Origin: Apostichopus parvimensis
Lineage: Eukaryota; Echinodermata; Holothuroidea; Aspidochirotida; Stichopodidae
DNA: 60,375 nucleotides
Assembly: GCA_000934455.1 (NCBI GenBank)
Contig: KN890307.1
Span: 6,610 to 66,984 of the forward strand
Direction: 5' to 3'
Part shown: positions 10,983 through 52,233 of the stretch, one piece after another
Numbering within the stretch: the stretch's first letter is position 1
How the letters are laid out: every line of letters starts with the position of its first letter
Made by a program: the position numbers and the translations under genes
The notes under the pieces: generated by a model
Databases searched by the model: none
The model's input: the letters and a program-made list of their open reading frames with translations, nothing else
Told to the model about the DNA's origin: nothing

Positions 10983-13900
10983 GGTAGCGTTACATTGTAG
11001 TTTAGTTTACCTGAAGTGCTGCCCTCTCTGGCTTATGTCGCCTACTCATGGTATTCAAAGTACTATTTGTCAAAGGTAGGAAAGCATGGATACATGTACC
11101 CCACGTGGTACTCATTGTCGCATGCTGCCCTCTAATATGTGTACTCCACCCTTGTGGACTTTCCTTGCTGTTAGCTTTGTATCCAATTGCAGTACTATAG
11201 TCTTTTACTATATATGTCACCGTGTGATTTTGTGATTTTCATGTTTTATAGAGATTTGCCAGCTTACCAACAGAAAAAGTCTGTATTCATCTTGACAAAG
11301 GATTTCGCACAACTCATAAAATGGTTTCTTTCTGTTAAAGTTGCTTTCTCGGTTTGTTTTGAGCCTGATTGAGTGTAATCTGTATTGAGAGGTGGAGAAA
11401 GGAGAAGGGGAACATTGTGGTAAAGCAGTACTGTATGGAAAGTAAACATTTTCACCTCCTTTCAAGGTCATGTTATTCATGTTCTTTGTTTCCAAAGGCT
11501 GGGTGGAATTGATGTAAACCTCCTTCAATGTGTGTGATGATGTCATACTTATAAATAGAGTACTGTACCTGATTTGAAGCAAATAATAACAAACTTTGCT
11601 TCAAACGATCACATTTGTTTTAGCCTAGTGACAGATAAATATATATATCCTTATCCCATTGCCATCCACATCTATCTTTTAATCCATTTCCTTTTTTTGT
11701 TACTTGAAAATTTCTGGCTCAATTGAAACTCAGTGTCAGCAATTTCAGCTAAAGGGCAAATCCTACAAAATAAGAACTTTACTACAAAGCTTTGAAAATA
11801 AACAGTTGTTGTTGCCTGGCATTTTTCCATCACTTTGACACTTGCGTAATGAGTAAAGTCAGTTATTTCATCCCATCTAACATTGAGGATGTGTCATATA
11901 GTTAACACACTATAAGGAACGATGGCATTAAAGTATTACATATGTGTTTGCTGTTAGCTGCATCAAGTACTTGAATCATAATTCAATTTAATTTACAGTA
12001 CAGCATAGATGTATCCTTAATTGCATTACAGATAAACATAGCCTATGTTGGAAGGTTGCTCTTCAATTTAAAGCCCCAAAAAAACATGACGCAAAGCGAC
12101 GTAGTATTCCTGTAGAGAGATATAGGGGTGGTTTTTCTTCTGCTAGTTTTCACCTCTGTTGATTTATATTTATGTAAATTTATGTCCACAAAGAAGAAAG
12201 ACTACTTAGCAGCATTTTTGTTTCTTGATAAAATGTTGAAAATTTTTGTAATACTACAGAATTTATAATATATTAGTTATAATATATATTTGTTAGCCTG
12301 TTGTGGAGAAGAGTGTCAGATTGATATGCTTGGAATATTTGCAAAGTCTTGGAATTTTAACCTTCATCCATTCTGTACACAGTGTTAAGTAAAGTTGCCC
12401 AAACCCAAAACAATTTGTTGAAATTTGGTACAAATGGAGTGTTTTGGTATAGTTCTCCACTTATCACACAGCAGGTCTTATACATTTGTTATCAGATGAC
12501 TGAGATTAGCCAATCGCACATTAGCCAATATTTACAACAGGTTGCACTGAGGCTCATTATTGCATTCAGGGTAAACGTACAGTAGCAGAAAACTCAATGT
12601 TTAAACTCGATGAAGAAAATAAGATGAGCTAGTCCATGCTGCTGGGCACAATTTCATCCCTTTTCAGCAGATTTGTGGAAGGTAATCTTTGATTCCTTGA
12701 CAGAGGCTAAAAGGAAGCTATGGGATGGTGATTTGTGGGTGTGTGTGTATCCACATGTGTGCAAGTTAGTTTATGTGATGCTCTTGCTTCACAAACACAA
12801 ATTAAACTTACACGAGGTGGTTAAACTTTATACTTGATATGCCGACCCCCTTTGTTTTTGTGGAAGTTAAAATTCATCTGAGGTCGCAAGAAGTCACAGT
12901 CTGAAAACCTTGTATTAAAGGCAATAACTCCTCACGAGTAAAGCATGGATGAACACCACATTTTATATACATGTGCTGTAGACCACTTGAGTGAATAAAA
13001 TACATAAATATTGCTTTATGTTGAGGTGAAAGGTCGTATAAGGTCAACAGATTGCAGAGTGGAAAGCCAAAAAACTTTGTAAATACAGTGCTCGACTCCA
13101 AATTAGTGAAGCTTGCATGGTTTACCCTTTTTTCTTTCTTTTTATTCTACCCATGAAAGTCAAGTCCAACTAATTGTGCTGTGCCTCTTTGTTTTATTGA
13201 ATGATATTTGTATCCTTTAACAATGTCTGCCTTCATTGTATATATAGGCTATTGTATAGAACAGTAGGCCTAAAATAGATGTAGCATGAATATCCTACTA
13301 CATTCACATCATTTCGCCACGTTGCACTTGTAGGATATCTCCTTTAACAGTACATTGCATTTACATACACAGATTCATAATGTTTTTTTTTTTACTTCCA
13401 TTTATGCAACAGACTTGAAAGTTGTATTTCTGAAGTGAGGCTTCAGTTTCCATTTAACTGATTCCCATCCTACTTGACAAATCATCTGACATCAGTAATT
13501 CATTATATCAATATCTTCAGGCCAGGTAGTAGTCCTCCAAGGCAAGTCTGGAATTTTGAAAGCATCCTGTTCTGATGTTTTTGGATGAATCATACTTTAT
13601 GAAGTACAGTAGTGATTGCAATGCATCTTGTAGCATACATGTAGCACCGTTGCTAGTTACAGAGTTTTGTCTGTGGAGAATCAGTGCATCATATGCTAGA
13701 ACATTGTGATATTAACCAAGCTCTGGTAAATAAGGGGCACCTTCAGGAAAGTGTTGCCTGTACTTACATTTTTTTTTTTTGGAGTGAGAGAAACTTGGTG
13801 AATTCCTCCAGCTGTGAGACATGATGTCTTCCATCAGTGGCCAACAGCTGGGGACCCGGGCAGAGTAGGAGGAGTCTATAAGTAATGTGCTGCTGAAGTG

Positions 13901-16900
13901 TGGCCTTAACAAACATGTGTGCACTTGAAAGGTAACAACACCTGATAGTATAGGATGGATGACTGGTTTCCTATAAACCAATAAATGACCTGTTGACTGG
14001 CGATCTGGTTTATATTAAATCCATCTGTTCCTGATCTTCGTCTTCTTCGTCTGACTGAGCTTGGCTTGCAGTTTTAATTCTGTCTCAGTTAATTGTAAAG
14101 TACAATTTATGATGATTAATGGAGTCATGGAGTAAACCTCTGCAGTTTCTGTGGCGTGGCAAGTTTTGCATTTTGTCTTTTTCAATATACATGCATGTAC
14201 AGTATATATATATATATATCTAGATGCATGTTAAATTTTTATTATCAAATATTTAGTGTAGGCCTAAGTTCTGGTTAGGCCGTACGTTGATACACAAGGA
14301 GTACATTATTAATCTGTGTATATAGTATGATGCCTACTGTACAGTAAGTGTAGTTTAATGTTACATAGTATGTAGTTTTGGCATGAAGTCAATCTAGTCA
14401 TATTGAGTAATAGATTCTTTTCAAATGTTTGTTAGTTTTTCTTTCATTCATTCATTACTATATGTATATTTTATTATATATTATATATACTGCAAGTACT
14501 ATCATTTTCAAAACTTGTGATCATGGTGCATTGCTGCGTATGAGAAGAATGTGCAATGCCTTGGTACAGTGAAACATGGATAATCGAAACATGTCTGAAC
14601 CAAAGACATCTACAGTAGACCAGGGTGGCCAGTTAGGTAATTTCATTGCCCAAAATGGCAAATTTGGCTTGATTCTAAATTCTTTGGCAAGTTTACCTAC
14701 AGCAGAAGTCTATAATGCAATCTGTTTTATGATGTGAAATATGGTACCCTCTATTTATTTTTCTTCTTCTTCTAAAATTTTGTGATGTAACTTATGGTGT
14801 ATACAAATTTAAATATTGGGCTTTTGAAATTTACATTCTGGTTAGTTGAAGATGATGCCCATCCTATATCCTACAATAAATGATGGATTGGATAAATGAA
14901 TTGGGATATTCCAGGACACAAACTAGTCAAGGTCAAAAAAATCCAAAGCCTACATACTTAAATTCCATGGTGTGATCAGGGAGTTGTTATGGAACAACTC
15001 CCTGGTGTGATTTTGCAATGATAAGAGGGAAACAGTCCTGTCTTAACCATAACTTGTTACTTTTGGACACAAAATACGGTACATTTCATGAATCGTCACA
15101 TAGTTCTAGAAAAAATTTTGAGTTTCAGAGTAGAATAAGAGTTGTGAAAAACAGATACAAAATAGTATTTGTCATCCTCTTGTATGGGAAGTGACATACA
15201 GTACCTACTTCTATTACATACTGTACATAATGTCCGGTGAATCACTAACCCGCTATCTGTTTACATTCACAGGTTATTTTGGTAAGAACAAAAAATATGA
15301 AAAGAAAAATAATAATATGATTGAAAGCCTTTTTTCCTCTTTCCCCTCCTCTCCCCTTCCATCACCACCATCATTTAGATCTTTATTTGAAATCAAGAAA
15401 TCAGAAGGCTGTTATCAGATCTTGCATGGGCACATTAATGTAGAATATCCAGAGTTAATTCTAATTTTACTTTAGGCTTCAATATATATACAGTATGTAA
15501 ATCATGACTTCTATACAAGACCTGCCAAGTCACTGTATCAAAATTGAATTTCTTTGTATGTGATGCTTGAAAAACTTTATGTTGCATATATCTTTCCCTC
15601 CTTTTCACTTCTCGTCAATTTGGCTGTGATATTCATAATCCTGCGCTTTCATCTTGAACATGAAATTGGTATTTTATTATTAACTGATAGTTTTTTTCTG
15701 GTCTGCTTAATGAAAACGAGAATGTCATGAGTTGCTGCTGACCTGATTGAAATCGTCTTTCAACAGTACACATGTTCCTTACCACTCGTCTGTATTCAAC
15801 CAGCCATATGTCTGTATGTTCAGTGTACTGTGTATGGCAGACTCATTGCCTAAGGTGAATAAACGAACAGCACTGCGCACTGTAATGTCAGTTGTAGATA
15901 TTGTGTATCGTTAATTTAATATCTCAAGTAGTCTCGCATTTTGGTACTGTACAGTAATCTGTATGAATGGGTGGTTTACAATGGTTTAAAATCTGAATCC
16001 AATTAAGACCATGTTAAAGGTTTTCTGCAATTAGTGGGTATTTTCGTGGAAAATTTAAAGGAGTTTTGTTACTGTAATAAATGCCACCAGAAGTAGGTTA
16101 ATGTGACAAATCAGTCTTAATGCGTTGCGGACTTGCTTAAAACTTGTCAAAGTGAAGATGTTGGAAAGGAACAAAACCTTGTTAATTCCTTTCTTGAGAA
16201 AGAGAGAGAGAGAATGAGACACAGAGAGTACTAGAGAGGTTTTGCAAGACACTCAATAGACTTTAAATTAAAAATGTATCCTTGTTAGTACTGTAAAAGG
16301 TAATGATATCTTTGTCTGGTGACTGAGTCTGTTTACTCTGTGAGAGCATAATGTTTTTTGTTTTCTTCTCACCGTGCAGTAAATTATCAGGCTTGAGTGA
16401 AGATTGATTATTTGATTGTTAACAGTTTCATGCCTATTAAAGATTCATTCTGTATAAGTGAGTAATTAACTGGTGTGGTCGTCCACAAACAAACAGCTCT
16501 TTTGGTCTGGAATCGAAATTGCTACAGGACTGAATGAAGTTTAACAAAAACTTAGAGGGTTTGCTATGAATGAAATTTTGAAACATCTTGCAAAATTGGG
16601 GAAACAAACTGTTTTGCATTGAACTAAACAGTAGATAATTTGCTGGCAAGGAGCAACGGAATTCTTGGATTCTACGAAAGATCTCTTGGTTAGTGCATGG
16701 AGCTATAAACACTCCATGGTTAGTGTCACAGGATCTGTCTCTATGGTATGTCACATGGATTTTAGTGTGTAATCTAAGCCATGAAAACGAAGCACTTTAA
16801 TTACATGCATTTACTAACAACATCCAGTGTTAAATTATAGTAGGAAATCGTGTGACATGATTAATATAATGGTTATGATTAATATTATAGTAACGTCTTT

Positions 16901-17141
16901 TTGATGAATGTATGTGTCTCATGATTTTCTCTCGTGTCTTATTTATTTCTCTGAGATGTTAATTAATGAGTTCCCTGATTACCTAACTGTACATACATGT
17001 AATTAAAGCATGATCTTATTTAATTGCACCACTGAGAATGTCTGCTTCCTCTGCCTCTATGGACTATCCAGAAAAAGAAGCATCGAGGCATTCGTCTGAT
17101 TTTGTTTTGCAGTGAAATACTTAATATTCACTTTTATTTAC

Positions 17142-17262
17142 AGGAAGACAGAGGAGGGGGTGGTGGAGAAGAGGAATGGGAAGGGAAAGGGATGGGGGCA
17201 GAGAGAGGGATGGGGGAAGGGATGGGGGAAGGAAAAGGGTGGGAATGGGGTGGGGGAGGGAA
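17142..17262 (+). repeat. Purine-rich G-run minisatellite, potential G-quadruplex
   Basis: Irregular units of GGGATGGGGGAAGG with at least eight runs of three or more Gs in 120 nt. Confidence 0.85.
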
Positions 17263-20200
17263 ATATATAGCACTCTACAATTGGTACTTGTTTCCATACA
17301 TTATAGTGTAAATCTTGTCATTGCTGAAAACCATATTCTCTAATACTACTGATTATAAAGTAGTTTGGCTGTCTAAAGAGTCAATAGCTAAGTTGTAGAC
17401 ATTTTGAGAAACAGTTTTGAGTGCTCATAACTTTGTCTTCTATAAAATGCTATGGTTTTTGTGTACAAAAATTGCTGTAGATCTTTACATAATTTGCTTA
17501 GCAATTTGACCTCCTCATATATGGAGATAAATTATTCCCTGATGTTTATAAGATGTTCACCATGTTGTACTTACGAGGATGCAGGGGGTCAGAAATGGGG
17601 GGGGGGGGAGGATGTTAACAACACTTTACCAATACTTACCATATATATTTTTTATCTTTCTAATATCAAACTACTGTACATTCACTTTTCATGGTAGGTG
17701 AATTGTATTCAGCAAGTCTTGGAACATAAATTTGCATATTTTGACGTTGATTAGTGAAAATAATGATTTAAATGAGTGATGCATTTTCCAGGAAACCATT
17801 TACAGTTACATGTAAGAAAAATCAACTAATGAGAAAGAGCAGTTGCGTGGGACATCCATTACACTCTACAGTAGTAGGCTGCCCACGTCCTTCGAGAGAC
17901 ATTTATGCCGGCATGAGTCACTTCTGTGAATTACTGATTTCAAATTCATACTTAGGGGTACCGGTGGTTAGTACTTTCAAATCTCCAGCTACCTACCTGT
18001 ACACTGGAACTGTTTTAATTAAGATGCAGTCTCCACTTAAGATGTAGTGCTGGCCGTTTACTAAATTATGCTCGTTGTATATGTACATAATTGGAATCTA
18101 CGTTGGACACAGTGCATGAAGGTAGAAATTTATTGATGTAAATTAAATGAAATGATTATTAAACGAATCAAGAGTATCATCAGACTTATCACATGCATAC
18201 ACTATAGTGTTACATATTGTTATCCCTATAGGACTTCAACTACAGTATTGCTGCTAGGGTTATTTATTTTCTGGAGCATATGGAATAATAATTTTGTTTT
18301 CATGTTAAGTTTATTTCAAATAATGATGCATAAATCAAAGCCTTAATCCAGCTTTATTACGGTATACAGCTATAATTAATTCTTAAGAAGTGACTGAATT
18401 TCCACCTCTAGAGATCCCAATATTTGTTGTTGTTACGAAATGATTTAATATAAACATAATTAGATTTGTTTGTAGCATAATTTGTATTGTATCAAACTTA
18501 GACACATCTTGCAGCTTTACATTGTTCTTTGCTTGTTATTTTGTGTGTGTGTGGGTTTTTTTTCCGGGTCCTTTAAAATCCAATGAAACAAAAATAAATT
18601 AAGGAAAAAGGAAGTTCCGGAAAAAGGGGAAAAGCCAAATTAACACTTGGCAAAAAATGGTTTTCCAACAACCAAAAGCAAGCAAAAAACAAAAAAGAAA
18701 AAAAAAAAAATGAAAATTCAACAAGGGTTGGAACAAAAGGAAACCGGTTGGGGGAAAAGGTAAAAAGAAGAATAAGGAAAACCACTATGCAATAGAAGAA
18801 AATGAACACAGCATGACAGATCAATTCAATATCCTGGTTGGAAGTAAGGTTTTACATTAGATCACCATGGTTACAGAACCTGTACCAAAGATTTACCACA
18901 AACAGTTAAATTCTGAAACCAGCATTTTGACTGGAAAGTATATTATTATGCCAATGAAGAGTTATTCATATGCCACAAAAATAAACAGAGAAACAAAGAT
19001 AAGAGTCTAACTAGTTTATACATCTTTTTAAAGTAGCTAACTATACACTGCATAGAGTTTTGCACTATGTGGCAGGTTAATTGACAATAATAAACAACAA
19101 CTAAAATGTTATTTATTTAAGGAAATATGGTTTGATGTGAACTTCTTTGGGCATATTTGTGGTTGACCCACTTGTTTCTCTTGTTGTCAAAATGCATTAT
19201 ACCTTAAGCTGAAATTCGTGTTGAGTTTTTAACTTTGGCCAAGCCATGTTAAATTTACATGTACTGTAAATGGAATCGTCAATTTTAACTTTCTGATTTA
19301 TAGGTTAACAACTATTTAAAATGACAGATTATTGAGTTAAACATTGATTCCATTACAGAGACTATTGTATCTTCAAACATCATTGTAAAGTTTTATTACT
19401 TCATACATGTGCAAACCTTTGAAGGGTTTTTGCCTATTTTTACCATTTCTGATGTGATTTATGGTGGACTTTAAAGAAATATACGGTAGATTTACTTTGC
19501 TCCTCTTGTAATGACACCACACCTGTTTGCTTCAAATTTACATTTTGTTACAAAACATGTCTTCTTCAAATGTTGAAAAAAATCTCAAAATTGATACATG
19601 GAATTGAATAAAAATGTAAACAAGGTGTTTAAAATATGTTCCTCTTTCATCAACTATAAGCACTTTTTATTTAACCCTGGACTACGTATCCTTTTTAATT
19701 GTGCATGGTTTTGATGAACTTCAACAGCCTTGAATTGAAGGGAATTTAAAACCAGGTTGCAATCATTTAAAACCGTCAGTACAACCTACTTCCTGGGAGG
19801 TGATGCTGACAACTAATTAGAAAAACTTCAGTGTTGGAGAAGTCACTTGAAAGTTATACACACACAATAGTTTCTGTTACAAACAGAAATTGACCAGAGT
19901 TATTATAATAATTGAAGTTGACGAGGTTTTCCACCTCTTGATCCAAGTGTCTAAGTCAAAGGAGCCTAAGAATGAGTCATGCAATTAATTTGATGTAGCT
20001 TGCACGAGTTTGCGACTGGGTTGACATTTGCAAATTTACTAACCAACAGTTCTGTTTCTGAGAAGTCAGAGCTGATTATGTATAAGGAAGCTTGCTGCTA
20101 GTCCCCAGAAAAACTGAACTACTGTACCATTAGAGTAGTTAGTAAGAGTGATTTTTGTTGGGGGGGGGGGGGAGGGAGGGGAAGAAACTGGGTTTAGCTA

Positions 20201-20391
20201 ATAACTTGTTCCCCTGTATTGAATATCAGAGGAGCTGTGTCCTACATTCTACTCCAAATTGGCTCAACTTCAATAAAAATTCAGTTTCATTTATAAGACT
20301 GCTGACCAGTTTATTGTAGTAATAAGACCATCAGGATTTAGACCTAAAGTAAATTAATTGTACATTTACGTTATATTTTATTCATCTTCAG
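17263..20391. other. Non-coding DNA immediately upstream of HEATR5 exon 1
   Basis: No exon recognised. It includes a G-run at 17599-17609, the homopolymer-rich stretch 18545-18790 and a G-run at 20160-20171. It is probably the 5' UTR intron of HEATR5. Confidence 0.5.
18545..18790. other. Homopolymer-rich stretch resembling low-quality sequence
   Basis: Runs of AAAAA, GGGG, TTTT and doubled letters (AAGTTCCGGAAAAAGGGG, CCAACAACCAAAAGC) depart sharply from the neighbourhood and look like unpolished read sequence. No feature is called in it. Confidence 0.4.
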
Positions 20392-20471
20392 GTGTTAACT
20401 CAGGTCGCCACCACCAGCAGAGCCGGTCCAGATCTTCTGAGGAGGATCATGATTCTGATGAGGAACCAGTG
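20392..20471 (+). other. HEATR5B: HEATR5 5' UTR part of exon 1, or in-frame N-terminal extension
   Basis: An acceptor (ATCTTCAG) ends at 20391. The 80 nt between it and the conserved MELAH start are open in the HEATR5 frame and would encode a Ser/His-rich then acidic peptide ([16 protein letters not shown]). Vertebrate proteins start at MELAH, so I set the start at 20472. If an upstream exon supplies an in-frame ATG, the protein gains at least 26 residues. Either way at least one more exon lies upstream. Confidence 0.6.
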
Positions 20472-47535
<27,064 letters not shown>

Positions 47536-48300
47536 GGCTTATTCCCGGACGGAACATATTATGCAGGATTTACCTTTTATTTGAAGGGTGTAAGTGGTTG
47601 ATCAAATAGGGTGGTTAAACTCTAAAGTGATCTTTGGTGATGACATTTCAGATCAAAACATGTTAATTTGCATTTTGGCGAAGGGAAAGTTACGATTATT
47701 TATTTCCAAGTGTCAAGGATCGCTTGAAGTACGCACAAGGTGGTAAGATTTTTGAATTTCTAATGTGTGGGGATTTTGGCCAGGGAAGGAGGTGGAGGAT
47801 GGGCAAAAACTTAGAGAGAGAAATTATTTACTTAATTGAAGAGAGATATTGGTAAGATGTTGAAACACTGAGATTTATTAACTGTCGGTGTTTAGTTAGA
47901 AGAGAGTTGAAAGCTATACAGCTTCCATCATTGGATGATTCATTTCGTAATGCATCATTGGTGCTGAATTAACATTTATATTACAATGAAAGTATTAATT
48001 TCAATTTCATAATGACTTGCAACTTTTCTTTTTATAAAGTCACAATACATTTTGGCCTTATGCAACTCTCAAGATGGTTTCTATTTGGGAAATATCAGGT
48101 CATATGTGCAAGGTTCAACAGTATGGTTACCGCTTTTAAAAACATGGGATATCAGTCAGCGTCTAGCCAATCAGGTACAGAGTTCTTCAACATGAGACTG
48201 GTTGTATGCGCGCATCTTCATGCAAGCCAAACAGCTACTGACTCGTATAGTGTATTAAGATTGACTTTATCATAGAACATTAGTTAGAAGATAATGTAAG

Positions 48301-48402
48301 GAGTTGGTAGGGTTGGGTTGTGGGGGTAGGAGGGAGGGTAGGGTTGTGGGGGTAGGGTGGGGACGGGGAGGGGAGGGGAGGATGGAGGATTTTAATTTGG
48401 AA
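48301..48402 (+). repeat. G-rich tract in HEATR5 3' flank, potential G-quadruplex
   Basis: TTGTGGGGGTAGG units followed by GGGGAGGGGAGGGGAGG. It may fall in the HEATR5 3' UTR if the 48537 poly(A) signal is used. Confidence 0.8.
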
Positions 48403-48536
48403 GGAGGAGGCTCTGTATGATGGATGCAATGCTTACAACTTTTTAAATCTTGTCTCATAATCCAATTTACAGTGAAAAGAGAATTATTTAGGTGTAAAAT
48501 ATTGACAAGATTGTATATCTGATTAAGATGTAAATT

Positions 48537-48542
48537 AATAAA
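48537..48542 (+). promoter_or_regulatory. Candidate HEATR5 polyadenylation signal
   Basis: AATAAA about 1.0 kb after the stop codon. Several other AATAAA occurrences lie further right, and AT-rich DNA yields them by chance, so the assignment is weak. Confidence 0.25.
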
Positions 48543-51500
48543 CAAACAGATGTTTATAGAGTAATTCTTTTAATATTATTACTATAATTTTTTTTTCCTT
48601 CCCCTTTTCTGTAAAGTAAGTTTAACCGGTCCTTTCACTTAGTGCACTGGTGCGCGATATTTTGGCTTTGTAATTTTATCTGTGAACTTGCCAAAGAAAT
48701 AGCAGGGAGTATTAAGGAGTAGCCTGGATGCAAAACTAATTAGAAGAAGTTGATTTCTCAATGTTTTTTGTCAGCCCTAAGTTCCCTTCATTAAGATAGG
48801 TAATAGTCAACTAAGGTCATGAACAGATGGAAGATACGCCAACAAACATGAAACGAGACAGTCGCATGAGAGTCTACTAAAATCTCATGAGTTTTATATG
48901 ATCATGTATCAAGAAATTATTTTATCAGAGGATGCAGTACAATAAGAATGTTGTTATTTGCTAAAAATTGCTAAAATTGTTTTCTCCTGTGAAAAATCTG
49001 ACAACTATTTTTTTTTTCTAATAAATCTGATGAAATGTGATGAATCATATATTTTTTTTTTATCAATGAAATTTATGAAAATTATGCACAATTTGTCTTC
49101 TTTGTAGAATTAAAGTTCTTATTTCCTTTCTAATCGTGAAAGTCGTAAACAGAACAGATCAATAACGAAAGTCCTATAAGTGATAAGTATTAATATCTCC
49201 CAAATTGCTGAACCTGAAATAACATTACCATATCAAAACCTAGAAAATAGATAAGATTTTGGTTTCCTGTTTTTATGCATATTGAGACAAACAAAACAGC
49301 CAGTGGTTATGTTATATTTGTAACAGAGTATTTGTTCGGGTTTATACTTTGTAGAAATTGTGTGCTTGTTACGAAGTGAAGCATCCTAACATGCAACTCT
49401 CAGGTTACAGGTACATTACTTGTGATCTAAATATGTCCTGTGCATCCCATGGCGAGTAAGTTTTAAACGTTTTGCTCAATCTAACCAACTTTACTATACA
49501 CATCTCTCTTTATTTGGTTTAATATTTGAGGATAATTTCATACACAGGATTGGATGCAGCGTAACACAGAAGTATTGTTTAAATTCTTAAAAAATGATAA
49601 TAATAATAATAATAAAATTGAAGTGAATACATGGAAATTTACTATTCATGAATTGTTGCAACATGAACAACATTGAGCTGTTTGTACTGTAAGAGACAAT
49701 TTAAATGGATGTTTTTTTAAAAGCAGAAAATTGATCAAATTAACTTCTTCACATCTAATACCTTGATTCATGCCTTAATTTTCAATTTATGATTCAAGTT
49801 CCTAGGACACCTCAACGAAAGTCTTCTTCCTATTTTTGCTGCCTACATTGTATGTAAAAATTAAAAAGAAGCAGAATAAACACTTAAGAACATGATGCAT
49901 GGATGATCTTGGAGTGATAGATTGCATAAATGTTTATTATATGAATTAAGGTCCGTATAATGATTGAAAGCAAGTAACTGTACCTTTAACAAACAAGGCT
50001 TTTGCTTTGGCGGGTGAGGAGGGTATTTTTATCATTCTTTTTATTATATCATTCTACTTGTCAAAACTTAACTGACAAAAGCTAATATATTCTCACAGTT
50101 GCCAACATGTTGCACTTTCAATGAGCTTGTACTTAACAATTACTTATTCCAGAGTTTTAAATGGCATTGTCATATATACACCTACACATTGAAGATACAA
50201 CATATTGTCCCTTTGCAGTGGATAGCCTCTACTCATCTAAGATGTAGCTGGATGAAGGCCTGATCCTTGCTTTGTGCCGTCAATATGTTCGTAGATTTGA
50301 TTACAAATTCTCCGAAACTATAAGCAACTTTCCATCGCTTCGAACAGTTTTTCTTCAGAAAAAGTGAATGTAAAATATGGTATTAATAAGACCAACCGGC
50401 CTATCAATTGTGTAACCTTAACAAAGGTAATCGTAATATGGATTCTAGGCATGTCTTCTGATTAGTTCTGATACTGATTACTTATCTAAATTTCATCATC
50501 ACAATTAAGGCAGCTATCAAAGCAGTCCGCCACAAAAAAAAACAACCTACAAAACTGTTCTCTTATAACTTCTGCACATGTTGACATTGCCTGTGGCGAC
50601 AGAAGGGTTACCATACTTCCCAATAAATCAGATATGTTGCAAGATATATAGTCCAGCCAGCAAACTAAATTGTCCCGAATCACTATCAGTCTATGTGACT
50701 TTCAAAAATATCACTGTTTTTATGATAGTCAAACTAAAAAAGTGTATGTTGTTCGCACTGTTATACAAGAACGTTTTTAAGCACATGGTATAATGATTGT
50801 CAACACACAAATATGATTGATGTTTGTATATTGGCCTCACAAATTTTGTGGGGAAAATGTGTGCATCCTCTTTAAAAATTCAAAGTTGTCTTCAAAGGGA
50901 AGGGTTGGACACATTGTGGCACTTTTCAAAGATAGAAATATGGTAACCCTAGACCAGAATATGTAGTCTCTTCATGGTTAGTACAACCCTAACCAAGACA
51001 TGATCAGACATATGCTCAGCATACCTACTTACTTGTGTCCTGGTTTAAGTAACATCATTGCTTCCTGCCATGTCTATTCTCATGGAGAATCTTGATTTGC
51101 TTTCTAAAAAATTTCAAACTCTAAACGTTACATTTAACAAAGTATGATATATGGACAGTTTCAAAATGAAGTTACTGAAAAGTGACAATTTTTCCCATCT
51201 CCTGGCTTGTAAAGCTTTCTGTTGCTATATTTAACTTATTTACCTTGTTTATATTATGAGTCCCTGTTATTTTCTGCTATCTGTATTTGATATCGTTAAC
51301 ATCAACTGTCATAAAACTGTATATTAATAAATGATATTTCATGGAGTATCGTATAATCTTGTTGCCTGTCTTGTTCGATTTATTTTTGTAGCTGGTCCTG
51401 AAATTTGTAGTACAGTATTAAAATATAGAAAGAAGGGGGGTTGTACATCCAACAAATTGCTGCATCTTTGCCCTCTTCACTGCATGTTGTTTATCTCTTA

Positions 51501-51817
51501 TTACAAGTCTAATCAAATATTGCTGATGAAAAGCACCTCCTGTTCTCTATCCTTACCACAGAAACTTACTTAGATCACACTTGTTTGTCTTTGTGGGTTG
51601 TCCATTGTCAACACATTGCATGAACAGCTTTGAGAATTCTGGGTACATATTGTTTGGCCCTTCGTTTTAAATTGGCAGAAGAAGAAAATTTTGGCTGAAA
51701 ATGCTTCCCAGATCGCTGGAAATGGCACTTCCCAGACCTTGTAAGTTGCATCTTAGCATTTTTTTTCTTTTGAAATTACTAGCGATATCATAAAAACATT
51801 AAAAAAATTTTTTTTAA

Positions 51818-51880
51818 ATGCTCAAGGGGGGGGGGGGCGGCTGCCCCCTTCGCCCCCCCCCCTTGGTTATGCGCCTGGAT
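51818..51880 (+). repeat. GC-rich tail motif, second location
   Basis: A 13-G run, CGGCTGCCCCCTTCG, a C-run and TTGGTTATGCGCCTGG. Similar in layout to 3225-3270. Confidence 0.5.
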
Positions 51881-52233
51881 TGAAATAAAGGTGATTCAAG
51901 GTATTTAGAAAATCTTCCGTGAAACAAGAAGATTCCACAGCTGGCAGATGGGAAGGGGAGCACTACGATCAACTTTGGGCTCTTCTAGCTCAAAATCTAA
52001 ACGGTCATGGTGGCAAAAGTTAAATGTTTTATGATAACCCAAGCCATTATAGCTATCATATGGTGGGTAGGACATGTCAGTAGAAAACTTCTATATATGC
52101 TCTATCGGCCTTAGAAAGTGACGAGCTTAATTAGTGTAAGTCAATGGGAGCAATTCATTTTGGTGCGATACCTATATTCAAGTTGATGCAAATTTGTAAC
52201 GGACTCCATGATGCGAATACGTATTGAGTCGTG

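Larger units (their letters stand above)
6301..17141. other. Non-coding AT-rich DNA upstream of HEATR5
   Basis: No coding exon recognised on either strand. Simple repeats, frequent TACAGTA/TACTGTA words and the 7610 repeat are all I see. An upstream non-coding HEATR5 exon could be here but I cannot place it. Confidence 0.5.
47536..52233. other. HEATR5 3' UTR and intergenic DNA
   Basis: Contains the G-rich tract and the GC-rich tail motif described separately. No coding exon recognised. Confidence 0.6.

Noticed and set aside
11217..11582. 121-codon minus-strand frame
   Set aside because: Composition is low in structure and matches nothing; no splice context or conserved motif.
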